This document shows, in pieces, positions 36,742 to 45,445 of a DNA stretch of 63,997 bases. The DNA is taken from NCBI GenBank assembly GCA_947473355.1, contig CANJCQ010000013.1:1-63997 (forward strand), in the 5' to 3' direction. The stretch's first letter is position 1. Every line of letters starts with the position of its first letter. The notes beneath the pieces were generated by a model, which did not search any database, was not told the origin of the DNA, and saw only the letters and a program-made list of their open reading frames with translations. The position numbers were made by a program, and so were the translations under genes. The DNA is from Sphingomonadaceae bacterium (GTDB lineage Bacteria > Pseudomonadota > Alphaproteobacteria > Sphingomonadales > Sphingomonadaceae).

Positions 36742-38219
36742 GCCAGTTCCCTCCCGGGAGCCGCAGCGCTCTCCCTGGCCACGGCGACATCGTCGAACGG
36801 CAGCACGCGCATTGCATCGCCCCTGCCTATGATCTGCCCCTGTTCGTGCCCCTTGCCCGCTATCAAGACGATATCTCCGGTCTTTGCCTCGGCGATCGCG
36901 GCGGCAATTGCCTCGCGCCGCCCGGCAATCTCGCGGGCGCTCCCGGCTCCTGTCAGACCGCCTGCCATGACCATCGCGCGGATGTCGGCAGCGTCCTCGC
37001 CGCGCGGATTGTCGTCAGTGACGATCACAAGATCGGCATGTTCCAGCGCGGCGCGGCCCATCTCCGGCCGCTTGCCTTGATCGCGGTCACCGCCCGCGCC
37101 GAACACCGTGATGATCCGGCCCGTGGCATGCGGCCGCAGTGCAGTGATCGCGGCCGTCAGCGCATCAGGGGTATGTGCATAGTCGACATAGACCGGTGCG
37201 CCGCAAGGCGTGATCGCCGCGCGCTCGAGACGGCCGCGCACTGGCTGGAGCCGCGCCATCGCATCGAAAGTCATGTCCGGCTTGCCGCCGCTTGCCAGCA
37301 CCAGTCCCGCCGCAACCAGCGCATTGGCCGCCTGATAGGCGCCGATCAGCGGCAGATTGATCCGGGCACGCTGGCCATCATGTTCGATTTCAAGCACCTG
37401 GCCCAGCTGGCCCGGCGTGCGCGAGACCAGCCGGATCGCCTCGCCGGTCTCGCCGACGGTCATCAGGCGCAGTCCGCGCCGGGTGACGCGGCAGATGGCC
37501 CGGCCCGACCAGGCATCATCGGCCCAGATCACTGCCGTGCCTTGATCGGCGACCACTTCATCGAACAGCCGCATCTTGGCGGCGAAATAGTCCTCCATGG
37601 TGATGTGATAATCGAGATGATCGCGGCTGAGGTTGGTAAAGGCCCCGGCCATGACCGGCACCCCCTCGCCGCGATATTGCGCCAGGCCATGGCTCGACGC
37701 TTCATAGGCAAGATGCGTGACCCCTTCGCGCGCAAGGCCGCTGACATTGGACAGGAAAGTGACGATATCGGGCGAAGTCAGCCCGGTGGTCACGGAGTCA
37801 TCGCTGCTGGTCACCCCCAGCGTGCCAATTGAGGCAGCGGAGTGCCCGGCCATGCGCCACAGCTGGCGGGTCAGCTCGGCGACTGAGGTCTTGCCGTTGG
37901 TGCCGGTTACCGCGACGATAGTTTCGGGCACCGGGGTGAAAAACTGCGCTGCAAGGCGGGCAAAGGCGCGGCGCGGGGTGGCGTCTGCAATGTGGATCGC
38001 GCCACTTACCTCCGCTTCAGGCCGCGCCACCACAGCGACTGCGCCTGCGGCAATAGCAGCGGGGATGAAGTCCTCGCCATTGACCGCCGCGCCCGCAAAA
38101 GCGCCGAACACGGTTCCAGGCGCGACCTTGCGGTGATCGATGGCAAAGCCCGTCACTGCCGCATCGCTGCCTCCTGCAATGCGCAGGCCAGCCCGCTCGG
38201 CAAGGGAGCCGAGCATCAC
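36738..38219 (-). CDS. murE: UDP-MurNAc-tripeptide ligase (meso-DAP adding)
   Basis: Adds the third stem residue. Of 493 residues, TGTNGKTSVAELTRQLWR is the P-loop, YEASSHGLAQYR a MurE motif, and TDDNPRGED contains the DNPR signature of meso-diaminopimelate-adding enzymes rather than lysine-adding ones. VDYAHTPDAL is the C-terminal domain motif. It overlaps ftsI and murF by four bases each. Confidence 0.96.
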   Translation of the reverse strand: MMLGSLAERAGLRIAGGSDAAVTGFAIDHRKVAPGTVFGAFAGAAVNGEDFIPAAIAAGAVAVVARPEAEVSGAIHIADATPRRAFARLAAQFFTPVPETIVAVTGTNGKTSVAELTRQLWRMAGHSAASIGTLGVTSSDDSVTTGLTSPDIVTFLSNVSGLAREGVTHLAYEASSHGLAQYRGEGVPVMAGAFTNLSRDHLDYHITMEDYFAAKMRLFDEVVADQGTAVIWADDAWSGRAICRVTRRGLRLMTVGETGEAIRLVSRTPGQLGQVLEIEHDGQRARINLPLIGAYQAANALVAAGLVLASGGKPDMTFDAMARLQPVRGRLERAAITPCGAPVYVDYAHTPDALTAAITALRPHATGRIITVFGAGGDRDQGKRPEMGRAALEHADLVIVTDDNPRGEDAADIRAMVMAGGLTGAGSAREIAGRREAIAAAIAEAKTGDIVLIAGKGHEQGQIIGRGDAMRVLPFDDVAVARESAAAPGRELA

Positions 38220-39958
38220 TCGGTCGCGCCCTTGCCGACCAGCGGCGAAAGGTCGGAAATATCGATGTCGCGGCTGTCGTCAGGCATGATGCCCAACAGC
38301 GGCCCGATGCGCGGCACGACCCGGCCAACAATCGGCGCAGCGTTCCAGGCAGCCGTGCGCTGACCGGAGGTTGCAGCAGTGCCCTGTGGCTCGTCGAGCA
38401 TGATGATGAGCACATAGCGTGGATGATCCATCGGGAAGGCCGCAGCGAAAGTTGCGACCAGTGAGGTTTTGTTATAACCTCCTGATTTCATACTTTTTTC
38501 TGCCGAACCGGTTTTGCCCCCAACCCGGTAGCCGCCGGCATCGGCTTGCTTGCCGGTGCCATCGACCACGATCATCCGCAGCAGCTGGCGCATCCGCGCA
38601 CTGGTCGAAGCCTTGAACACGCGCCGCCCGGCCGGGGCCGCGCCCGGCGCCAGCTTCTCGAGCGTGGCAGGCCGCCACACGCCGCCGTTGACCAGCGCAG
38701 CATAGGCGCAGGCGAGATGCAGCGGGGTCACTGAAATGCCGTGGCCATAGGAGACCGTCATGGTGGTGATCCGCGACCATGCGCCGTTGGCATCGCCCTT
38801 GGGCCAGATCGGGAAACCCTTGGCTGGAAGTTCGATGAAGGGCCGCGCATCCATGCCCAGCGAGCGCATCGTCGCATTGAGGCGTGGTCCGCCGAGCTGG
38901 TCTGCGACCTGGGCAGTGACGATGTTTGACGAATGGATCAGGGCCTCGGGAATATTGAGCGATTCGCCGAGGTAGTGGCTGTCGTGGACCTCACGGTCAC
39001 CGACCTTGAGCGGCTTGCCGGATGGATAGCGGCGCGACATGTCGGTGATGACGCCAGCGTCGATCGCAGCGGCAATGGTAATCGGCTTGAAGGTCGAGCC
39101 CAGCTCGTAAACCTGGTTGGTGAAGCGATTGAAGATGTTCGCTTCGCCGGCGCTGTCGATCAAGTTGGGGTTGAACGATGGCAACGAGGCCAGCGCCAGC
39201 ACTTCGCCGCTATCGACATCGAGCACGATCCCGGCGGCACCGACTGCGTGGGTGTCACGGATGCCGCGTTCGAGTTCATCCTCAAGCGCGCCCTGAACCC
39301 GCATATCGAGCGACAGCATCGCAGGTGTCCCGCGGCTGGCCGGATCGGTCAGTCGCTGGTCGAACACCTGTTCCATGCCGACCTGGCCATGGCCGTCAGA
39401 TGCGACAAAGCCCAGAACATGCGCGGCCATCGAGCCTTGTGGATAGAGCCGCTCGTTCTCGAACGGTGATTCGAGCGCGGGTTCACCCAGCGCATGGACC
39501 CGGTTGGCCTCCTCAGGCAGGATCCGGCGCCGGATATAACCAGCTTCACCCGAGGCCAGCCGGGCAGTCAGTTTGGCCAGATCTTCATCCGGAAATATGC
39601 GAAGCAGCGCGGCAGCAACTTCGGCCGGGGTCTTGACCAGAGGCGAGCCGCCATCGCCCATCGCCTTGGGATTGAACCACAAGGCATAGGCCGGAAAGGC
39701 ACGTGCCAGCGCGACTCCGTTTCTATCGACGATGTCTCCGCGGGCCGGCAGCAGCGCATCATGCATCGATTGGCTGGTGCTGGCCGGTTGCAAAACCCCA
39801 AGCAGAACAATGCGGAACAGCGCAGCGGTGGCAACCACCGCGAACAGCACCAGCAACCACACCACGCGCATTTTCGCCGTCAGCAATAGCTCGCGGCGGA
39901 CATTGACCAGTTGCTTGCGGCCTGGCGCGATGGTGGCGGTGACGCTGACGCTGGTCAT
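38216..39958 (-). CDS. ftsI: Septal peptidoglycan transpeptidase FtsI (PBP3)
   Basis: Class B penicillin-binding protein of 580 residues. A short cytoplasmic N-terminus and one transmembrane helix (VVWLLVLFAVVATAALFRIVL) precede the pedestal domain. The catalytic motifs are SxxK in YELGSTFKPITIA, SxN in HSSNIVTAQ, and KTGSAEKS. It cross-links septal glycan in partnership with FtsW. It overlaps the FtsL-like gene by four bases. Confidence 0.96.
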   Translation of the reverse strand: MTSVSVTATIAPGRKQLVNVRRELLLTAKMRVVWLLVLFAVVATAALFRIVLLGVLQPASTSQSMHDALLPARGDIVDRNGVALARAFPAYALWFNPKAMGDGGSPLVKTPAEVAAALLRIFPDEDLAKLTARLASGEAGYIRRRILPEEANRVHALGEPALESPFENERLYPQGSMAAHVLGFVASDGHGQVGMEQVFDQRLTDPASRGTPAMLSLDMRVQGALEDELERGIRDTHAVGAAGIVLDVDSGEVLALASLPSFNPNLIDSAGEANIFNRFTNQVYELGSTFKPITIAAAIDAGVITDMSRRYPSGKPLKVGDREVHDSHYLGESLNIPEALIHSSNIVTAQVADQLGGPRLNATMRSLGMDARPFIELPAKGFPIWPKGDANGAWSRITTMTVSYGHGISVTPLHLACAYAALVNGGVWRPATLEKLAPGAAPAGRRVFKASTSARMRQLLRMIVVDGTGKQADAGGYRVGGKTGSAEKSMKSGGYNKTSLVATFAAAFPMDHPRYVLIIMLDEPQGTAATSGQRTAAWNAAPIVGRVVPRIGPLLGIMPDDSRDIDISDLSPLVGKGATE

Positions 39959-40458
39959 TCGCGGATCACCTCTTGCGCAGCGATATGCGACAGGCGTTTG
40001 CCCAGGCTGGCCGCATCGACCGGCTTGCGGGCACTCGACTTTCCGTCGGGCACTGCCGCCATGGCCTTGCCGCTGATCGGCGAGACCATCGCCTGGAAAG
40101 CCGAGCCATCGTCTGCCATGGCGCTGGCAACGCGGATCGGCGCTGGAGCATCGGGCGCCGCTGCCTTGCCCAGCGACGCAAGCTGGCGCTCGCCGGCGAG
40201 ATACTGCCCGGCGGTCGGTGCGGAATAGCCGAATTCAACATCGTTGAGCGCGCGCAGTTGCTGCTGGTTAGCCCGGGTTTCGAACTCGGTTTCGAGAAAT
40301 ATCTTTTCACGCTTGAGCGCGACCAGCTGGCGTTCGGCCAGCCGCACCTGGCTTTTCACTGCATTGACCCGGACCATAAGCACCATGGTCAGGCCAAGAC
40401 AGATCATCAGGACGAACATCCAGCCGATCGAACGGGCGCGATCGCGACCTAAATTCAT
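39955..40458 (-). CDS. ftsL: FtsL-like bitopic division protein
   Basis: 167 residues: a basic N-terminus ([11 protein letters not shown]), one membrane helix ([19 protein letters not shown]) and a coiled-coil-prone stretch (about 35-65, [22 protein letters not shown]) followed by a flexible Ala/Ser/Lys tail. FtsL is poorly conserved, so the assignment rests on topology and its position between rsmH and ftsI. It overlaps both by four bases. The C-terminal half is longer than in E. coli FtsL. Confidence 0.85.
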   Translation of the reverse strand: MNLGRDRARSIGWMFVLMICLGLTMVLMVRVNAVKSQVRLAERQLVALKREKIFLETEFETRANQQQLRALNDVEFGYSAPTAGQYLAGERQLASLGKAAAPDAPAPIRVASAMADDGSAFQAMVSPISGKAMAAVPDGKSSARKPVDAASLGKRLSHIAAQEVIRE

Positions 40459-41420
40459 GCTGCCCTCCTTGCTTGCGCTTGCCCGTTGCGGGGCGGGGAA
40501 TCAGTGCGAATGGCGGCGCGCAGCACTGCCGAGCGCGCGCGCGGGTTGCGGGAAACTTCGGCGTCACCCGGGCGGATAGCCTTGCCCGCCAGCACGAACA
40601 CAGGCGGCGCGGCTGGCGTCGTCTGCGGCAGATGGCGCGATCCGGCGGGGTTGGCGCCGCTGGCTTCGCGCAGGAACTGCTTGACGATGCGATCTTCAAG
40701 GCTGTGAAAGCACACGACCGAAAGGCGGCCGCCGCTGGCCAGCAGACGCTCGGCACCGGCAAGACCCGCCTCCAACTCATCAAGCTCGCCGTTGATATGA
40801 ATGCGGATCGCCTGGAAGCTGCGCGTTGCCGGGTCCTTGGGGGCACCGGGTCTATGCCCCAGCGCCTTGCGCACCACCCGCGCCAGTTCCCCTGTCGTGC
40901 CAAGCGGGCGCGCGGCGACAATCGCCCGGGCCACGCGGCGCGACTGGCGCTCTTCGCCATAGCGATAGATCACATCGGCAATCTCGCTCTCGTCGGCAAG
41001 GTTGACGAAATCGGCAGCGCTCTGGCCCTGCTGGCTCATCCGCATGTCGAGCGGGCCATCGCTGGCGAAAGCAAAGCCGCGCGCCGCCTGATCGAGCTGC
41101 ATCGAGCTTACCCCGATATCCATGACAATGCCGTTCACGCGGGCAATTCCGGCTTCGGCCATGGCTTCGACCATTTCCGAAAAGCGCCGCATATGAAGCA
41201 CCAGCCGCGGCGGCTCGACTGTGGTTTCGGGCCAGTTTGCCGCGGCAGCAATGGCATCAGGATCACGGTCGAAGGCGTGGACGGTGGCCCCGGCCGACAA
41301 CAAGCTACGGGTATAGCCGCCCGCGCCGAAGGTCGCGTCGATCACGACATCGCCCGGCTGGACCGCCAGCGCGGCGATGGCTTCGTCGAGCAGGACCGGG
41401 ATGTGCGGAGGCGAACTCAC
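40455..41420 (-). CDS. rsmH: 16S rRNA (cytosine-1402 N4)-methyltransferase
   Basis: SAM-dependent methyltransferase (formerly MraW) acting on 16S rRNA C1402. In 321 residues [28 protein letters not shown] (motif I), [18 protein letters not shown], and [14 protein letters not shown] are all typical. It overlaps the mraZ stop and the FtsL-like start by four bases each. Confidence 0.97.
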   Translation of the reverse strand: MSSPPHIPVLLDEAIAALAVQPGDVVIDATFGAGGYTRSLLSAGATVHAFDRDPDAIAAAANWPETTVEPPRLVLHMRRFSEMVEAMAEAGIARVNGIVMDIGVSSMQLDQAARGFAFASDGPLDMRMSQQGQSAADFVNLADESEIADVIYRYGEERQSRRVARAIVAARPLGTTGELARVVRKALGHRPGAPKDPATRSFQAIRIHINGELDELEAGLAGAERLLASGGRLSVVCFHSLEDRIVKQFLREASGANPAGSRHLPQTTPAAPPVFVLAGKAIRPGDAEVSRNPRARSAVLRAAIRTDSPPRNGQAQARRAA

Positions 41421-41923
41421 TGCTTGCGCGCCTTGCTACGCGCTTCTTCCTGAAAGCTGGCGCACATCGATTTGGCGGTGTCGAATTCCGGCCCCATCTT
41501 GTTCAGTTCGTCCGGGTTCCACAGCGTGAAGAATTTGATGTGGCCGAGGAAATGCATCTCCTTGCCAACGCAGCCCGGCCCCACCAGGCCATTGGGAACC
41601 ACAAAGCGGCCACTACCATCGATGGTCACCTGTTCGCAGCCACCCAGCAGCAATTGCGCCTTGGTGTCGTAGTCGAACTCTTCACCGCGCTCGCGGGCCA
41701 TTTTCTGCTGCAGATCAAGATCGGCATCAATCTCGGCCCGACGAGAGTCGCCAAAGCCGACCAGGCAATTCCACTTCGAGTGCTTGCTGAGATAAAGGAC
41801 CGGGCGATCTCCACTCGACTGGATTACCAGACTGCGGAACTTCAGCGGCAGCACGACGCGGCCTTTGTCGCCTACAGGCGAAAAGTCGTTTCCGCTGTAA
41901 ATGACCGGCCGCACGACTTCCAC
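41417..41923 (-). CDS. mraZ: Transcriptional regulator MraZ
   Basis: AbrB-like DNA-binding protein at the head of the dcw operon. The 168-residue protein has two SpoVT/AbrB-type halves: [16 protein letters not shown] near the N-terminus and [15 protein letters not shown] in the second, each with the DxxGR core. A GTG start is used (gtggaagtcgtg). It most likely represses its own operon through the repeats in the upstream region described separately. Confidence 0.94.
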   Translation of the reverse strand: MEVVRPVIYSGNDFSPVGDKGRVVLPLKFRSLVIQSSGDRPVLYLSKHSKWNCLVGFGDSRRAEIDADLDLQQKMARERGEEFDYDTKAQLLLGGCEQVTIDGSGRFVVPNGLVGPGCVGKEMHFLGHIKFFTLWNPDELNKMGPEFDTAKSMCASFQEEARSKARKQ

Positions 41924-42077
41924 TTTGCCCGCCCACCCTTTCTGGAAACCCGCCCCCGGCCTCCGGACACACTTCTATGTCGCCCAGTCGTGCGCGCACG
42001 ACCGGCTCGGCCCCGGAACGGAGGCACGTCACGATCAACCATTTGATGGACCGAATGCTTAACCCGACAATTTCCGG

Positions 42078-42129
42078 GTGGGAAGGGTCTACAGTGGGCA
42101 AAAGTGGATTTTTTTGCCTAAAAGTGGGC
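42078..42129. promoter_or_regulatory. Candidate MraZ-binding repeats
   Basis: Plus-strand GTGG(G) motifs lie at 42078 (GTGGGA), 42094 (GTGGGC), 42104 (GTGGAT) and 42124 (GTGGGC). The second and third are 10 bases apart and the third and fourth 20 bases apart, which fits an array of TGGGN boxes on a 10-base period with one degenerate box. Two of them read AAAGTGG. MraZ is known to bind such TGGGN/AAAGTGK repeats upstream of its own gene. Orientation relative to transcription is reversed here; I do not recall the usual orientation with certainty. Confidence 0.6.
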
Positions 42130-42136
42130 ACAGAAT

Positions 42137-42204
42137 GCAAAATTGTGCCCTGGGCAGGCTTTTGTTTTATGTTTGTTCTCATGAAGTGAGGCGCAAAATT
42201 GTGC
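42137..42204. repeat. Duplicated GCAAAATTGTGC sequence
   Basis: The 12-base sequence GCAAAATTGTGC occurs at 42137-42148 and again at 42193-42204. Each copy is a near-palindrome (GCA...TGC ends around AAATT), the kind of site a dimeric regulator could bind. The segment between is AT-rich. Confidence 0.6.
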
Positions 42205-42216
42205 GAATTGACACCT

Positions 42217-42240
42217 CGGGCGGCTTCGCCCGGCCTTTTT
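42217..42240 (+). terminator. Hairpin with T-tract, plus strand
   Basis: CGGGCG-gctt-CGCCCG forms a six-pair GC stem, followed by GCCTTTTT on the plus strand. The neighbouring genes run on the minus strand, so it is in the wrong orientation to terminate the upstream lipoprotein gene and may act on antisense transcripts or only as a symmetric structure. Confidence 0.55.
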
Positions 42241-42265
42241 CGGCAACTATTGGCGAGTCGCGGCC

Positions 42266-43051
42266 TTAGTTTTCGGAACTGGCAGCCAGCAACAGTTGCT
42301 CGAAAGTTGCCGCATTGTCCTGCGCCGCATCAGCGGGCCGGTCTTCGAGCAAGGCTGCATCCGCGAGCGCAAGCACCCTGCCCTTGCCTATCGTGCAGCG
42401 CGCGCCGAGCCCATCGGCCAGCAGCCGGCAGTTGCTGCCACTTCCCGCCAGCGCAAATCGCCCCGGCAGGTTGACCGGCAGCTTCGCCCCATCCCAGTCG
42501 ACCAGGCGCTCGCCCGAAGCCTGATCCTCGTCGAACTGCAGCTCCAGCCCCCAGCGCGTCAGGATCGGCGAAAGCAGGACCACATCCTGCGGGCGGCGCC
42601 TGTCGCCAAGGGAGAAGATGGATTCGGCGGTCAGCATCGGATCGGCGAACAGCAACACATGCCCGCCGCCCCTCACCCAGTTGTCGAGCGCAACATTTTC
42701 CTGCGGCGAGAGCGGGCGCGGCTGGGCCATGACCAGCAGGTTGCTGCGGGCCATGGTGCTGCGGCTATTGGCGCGCGCGCCAGTAGGCTTGATCAATGTA
42801 TCGAGCGGTTGCAGAGTTCCGTAACGCCGCAATGCGACCAGCGCCCAGTGCGGCGGCGCGTCGATGCTAAACAGCCCGCGAAAATCCGGCCGCTCCGGCC
42901 ACACGATCGGCAGCGAGGTGAACAGGGCGATGCTTGGCGTTTTGGGTATGGCGGTGCTGACGCAGCCCGACACAGTGAGTGCACAGGCCACCAGCAAGGC
43001 CAGCCGGAAACCGGCTCTAGCGACCCGACTTCTTGGCCGCTTCAGTGCCAC
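42266..43051 (-). CDS. Lipoprotein with a GATase/ABC-auxiliary-like domain, unknown function
   Basis: 261 residues if it starts at the GTG chosen here, which gives a basic N-terminus (KRPRSRVAR) before a hydrophobic stretch and lipobox TVSGC, so the mature protein is a lipoprotein. The domain (ALFTSLPIVWPERPDF, WVRGGGHVLLFADPMLTAES, GKGRVLALADAALL) resembles DUF4350/GldG-type auxiliary domains. The start lies inside the end of the preceding small membrane protein gene (35-base overlap). Other starts further in would give a poor signal peptide. Function not known. Confidence 0.7.
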   Translation of the reverse strand: MALKRPRSRVARAGFRLALLVACALTVSGCVSTAIPKTPSIALFTSLPIVWPERPDFRGLFSIDAPPHWALVALRRYGTLQPLDTLIKPTGARANSRSTMARSNLLVMAQPRPLSPQENVALDNWVRGGGHVLLFADPMLTAESIFSLGDRRRPQDVVLLSPILTRWGLELQFDEDQASGERLVDWDGAKLPVNLPGRFALAGSGSNCRLLADGLGARCTIGKGRVLALADAALLEDRPADAAQDNAATFEQLLLAASSEN

Positions 43052-43331
43052 TGGAAACCGCTGCCGGGGCAACTCCGATGTCAGCCAGCGGGTCGCTTGT
43101 CGAACTCTCCTTCGACACCTCTGCACTCGCGCTCTGCCCGCCGTTTGCAAGCTGAGCCCGGTTCATGATGATATTGGCGAGGCCGACCAGCAGCAGCATC
43201 CCCGCAAGGCCGGCAAGCCCGAACTGCAGGCGATGCACAGCCTGCGCGCGAAGCTCCCGCGTCGAGGGAGGCGCATAATGCTGAGGTGCGGCGACCGGTC
43301 GCACCAGGTTTGGCTGGGTTGTTTGAGCCAT
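43017..43331 (-). CDS. Small single-pass membrane protein, unknown
   Basis: 104 residues. A basic region around ELRAQAVHRLQ precedes one transmembrane segment (about 36-56, FGLAGLAGMLLLVGLANIIM), then a polar tail with SSTSDPLADIGVAPAAV. It is not a recognised family. It sits 15 bases after the cysteine synthase gene and overlaps the lipoprotein gene, so the three could form one transcript. Confidence 0.7.
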   Translation of the reverse strand: MAQTTQPNLVRPVAAPQHYAPPSTRELRAQAVHRLQFGLAGLAGMLLLVGLANIIMNRAQLANGGQSASAEVSKESSTSDPLADIGVAPAAVSSGTEAAKKSGR

Positions 43332-43346
43332 TGCGGCCCGTTTACA

Positions 43347-44336
43347 CTAAGCCTGCAGCCATGGGAAGACCGGAAGGCCCTTTTCGCGCAGCCAGGCCGG
43401 ATTGTAGAGCGAGGAGAGATAGCGAAAGCCGGTGTCGCACAGGATCGTCGCGACGCGCGATCCCTTGCCGAGCTGCCTGCCCAGCGCCACTGCGCCTGCG
43501 ACATTGATCCCCGATGACAAGCCAAGGCACAATCCTTCCTCGGCCAGCAGCCGCTCGACCCATTCAAGCCCCTCCGCATCGGAAATGCGGAACTGCGTGT
43601 CGATCGGCGCGCCTTCAAGATTGGCAGTGATCCGGCCCTGCCCGATCCCTTCGGCCCAGCTTGTGCCCTCGGACTTGAGCTCGCCGTGCGCGTAATAATT
43701 ATAAAGCGCCGCGCCATGCGGATCGCTGAGAGCGATCGTCACTTTCTCGTCGAAGGCCTTTAGCCCCAGCCCGACCCCGGCAATCGTCCCCCCGGTGCCC
43801 GCGGCGCATGTGAAGCCATCAATGCGGTGCTCCATCTGCTCCCAGATTTCCGGCGCGGTCGATTCGATATGGGCCTTGCGGTTGGCAATGTTGTCGAACT
43901 GGTTGGCCCAGATCGCGCCCGGCGTCTCTTCCGCCAGCCGCCGCGAAGTGTGCACAAAGTGCCCCGGATTGGAAAAAGGCGCGGCCGGCACCAGCACCAG
44001 CTCGGCGCGCAGCGCGCGCAGCGTGTCCATCTTCTCGCGGCTCTGGGTTTCGGGCATGACGATAATCGTCTTGTAGCCCAGCGCATTGGCGACCAGCGCG
44101 AGGCCGATCCCGGTGTTGCCGGCGGTGCCTTCAACAATCGTGCCGCCCGGCTGCAGCGCGCCCGACGCCTCAGCATCGCGCACGATCCACAGCGCCGCGC
44201 GGTCTTTCACCGAAGCGCCCGGGTTGGCGAATTCGCACTTGCCCCAGATCTCGCAACCAGCCGCTTCGCTTGGCCCCTTAAGGAAGACAAGCGGGGTGTT
44301 GCCGATCAGATCGAGCGTGGACTTGTGTGCTGTCAT
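43347..44336 (-). CDS. cysK: Cysteine synthase A (O-acetylserine sulfhydrylase)
   Basis: PLP enzyme of 329 residues joining sulfide to O-acetylserine. The PLP lysine K44 is in NPGASVKDRAALW, TAGNTGIGLALVA is the asparagine loop, and GTGGTIAGVGLGLKAF the phosphate-binding glycine loop; SSGINVAGAVALGR closes the active site. It complements MetY as a sulfide-capture route. It is slightly longer than the commonest CysK, with no sign of the CBS domain found in cystathionine synthases. Confidence 0.93.
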   Translation of the reverse strand: MTAHKSTLDLIGNTPLVFLKGPSEAAGCEIWGKCEFANPGASVKDRAALWIVRDAEASGALQPGGTIVEGTAGNTGIGLALVANALGYKTIIVMPETQSREKMDTLRALRAELVLVPAAPFSNPGHFVHTSRRLAEETPGAIWANQFDNIANRKAHIESTAPEIWEQMEHRIDGFTCAAGTGGTIAGVGLGLKAFDEKVTIALSDPHGAALYNYYAHGELKSEGTSWAEGIGQGRITANLEGAPIDTQFRISDAEGLEWVERLLAEEGLCLGLSSGINVAGAVALGRQLGKGSRVATILCDTGFRYLSSLYNPAWLREKGLPVFPWLQA

Positions 44337-44375
44337 GGCGACATAACTAAAGCCCGCCGCGCGGCAAGGCTAGTC

Positions 44376-44401
44376 CAGAAAATCTTCCCCGGATCGGGGA
44401 A
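44376..44401 (-). terminator. Rho-independent terminator after the ferredoxin gene
   Basis: On the minus strand TTCCCC-gatcc-GGGGAA forms a six-pair stem, followed by GATTTTCTGG. It lies seven bases after the ferredoxin stop codon and before the cysteine synthase gene. Confidence 0.7.
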
Positions 44402-44407
44402 AATCCA

Positions 44408-44725
44408 TCAATCCTCTTGCGCGATCGTGACCTTGAGGCCTTCAAGCGCATCGGTGATCGGAATCTGGCACGAAAGCCGCGAGAACTCGTTGCGGTGGTC
44501 CGAGCTGTCGAGCAGGTCGTTCTCGTCTTCGCTCAGCTTGGGCATCTTGTCCATGAACGAGGGATCGATGTGGACATGGCAGGTCGCGCAGCTGCAGCAG
44601 CCGCCGCACAGCGCCAGCAGCTCGTCAAAGCCGTTGTCTCGAATGGTTTCCATCAGGGTGCGGCCGGTGGTGGCTTCGACGCTGCTCTCTGCGCCCGACT
44701 GGTCGATAACGGTGATCTGCGGCAT
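44408..44725 (-). CDS. [2Fe-2S] ferredoxin, adrenodoxin type
   Basis: 105 residues. The cluster ligands are in [16 protein letters not shown] (CxxxxxCxxC) plus a fourth Cys in RLSCQIP; DENDLLD is the adrenodoxin-style motif near the middle, where the acidic partner-binding region lies. Such ferredoxins feed P450s or Rieske oxygenases. The P450 and the Rieske oxygenase genes in this window are 8.4 and 17 kb away, and no ferredoxin reductase gene is seen nearby, so partnership is an inference. Confidence 0.9.
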   Translation of the reverse strand: MPQITVIDQSGAESSVEATTGRTLMETIRDNGFDELLALCGGCCSCATCHVHIDPSFMDKMPKLSEDENDLLDSSDHRNEFSRLSCQIPITDALEGLKVTIAQED

Positions 44726-44812
44726 GGATGATCGTTCCTCTGATAGCCCGCCCTATCCGGGCTTTGCCGGGGCTGCTAGAGGCAAGTCCTGCGATTTGCA
44801 AGGTGTAGCTGA

Positions 44813-45430
44813 ATGGGAATTACTGCAGAAGCCCTGCGCGAGGGACTGGACGCGATTGCGATGCGCGAACCGGGGATTGCCCGCGCGCTGGAGATTGCAG
44901 GCTATCCCGAGCCGCGTATCCGGACACGCGGCTATGCCACGCTGATGCGCACCATTGTCGGCCAGCAGGTCAGCGTTGCGGCGGCGGCCTCGATGTGGGG
45001 CAAGCTTGAGGCCTATCTCGGGCCGGACCTGCCGCCCGCAAAGCTGCTCTCCGCTGATTTCGACACATTGCGCGCTTGCGGCCTGTCGCGCCAGAAGCAG
45101 GGCTATTTGCGCAGTCTGTGCGAACTGGTCGATGCCGGCGTGCTCGATCTGGAAGCCCTGCCCGCCGATGATGAGGAGGCGATTGGCACACTCACCCGCA
45201 TCAAGGGCATCGGCCGCTGGTCGGCGGAAATCTACCTGCTGTTCGCCGAAGGGCGCGGCGACATCTGGCCGGCGGGAGACCTCGCCGTGCAGGCAGGCCT
45301 CCACAAGCTGCTGGCACTGGAAGAACGCCCGAGCGAGAAGCTGACACGCGAGCTGGCCGAAAACTGGCGGCCGCATCGCGGCGCGGCAGCGATCTTCACA
45401 TGGCACTGCTATAATAATCCGGCGCTCTAG
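44813..45430 (+). CDS. DNA-3-methyladenine glycosylase II (AlkA-type)
   Basis: HhH-GPD superfamily DNA repair enzyme of 205 residues removing alkylated purines. RTIVGQQVSVAAAASMW is the family's TxxxQQxS-like motif, and LTRIKGIGRWSAEIYLLFA is the helix-hairpin-helix with WPAGDLAVQ carrying the catalytic aspartate. There is no N-terminal Ada or AlkA extra domain. It is divergent from the ferredoxin gene, with 87 bases between. Confidence 0.9.
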   Translation: MGITAEALREGLDAIAMREPGIARALEIAGYPEPRIRTRGYATLMRTIVGQQVSVAAAASMWGKLEAYLGPDLPPAKLLSADFDTLRACGLSRQKQGYLRSLCELVDAGVLDLEALPADDEEAIGTLTRIKGIGRWSAEIYLLFAEGRGDIWPAGDLAVQAGLHKLLALEERPSEKLTRELAENWRPHRGAAAIFTWHCYNNPAL

Positions 45431-45445
45431 GTTAGGAGGAGCTAC

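Larger units (their letters stand above)
41924..42265. other. Noncoding region upstream of mraZ
   Basis: About 340 bases with no credible gene; the dcw promoter must lie here. It holds MraZ-box-like repeats, a duplicated 12-base sequence and a plus-strand hairpin, listed separately. The part between about 42100 and 42210 is AT-rich relative to the neighbours, as expected of a promoter. No definite minus 10 or minus 35 hexamers were assigned. Confidence 0.6.

Noticed and set aside
41977..42189. Small plus-strand ORF upstream of mraZ
   Set aside because: No ribosome binding site, no family resemblance, and it runs through the promoter and repeat region.
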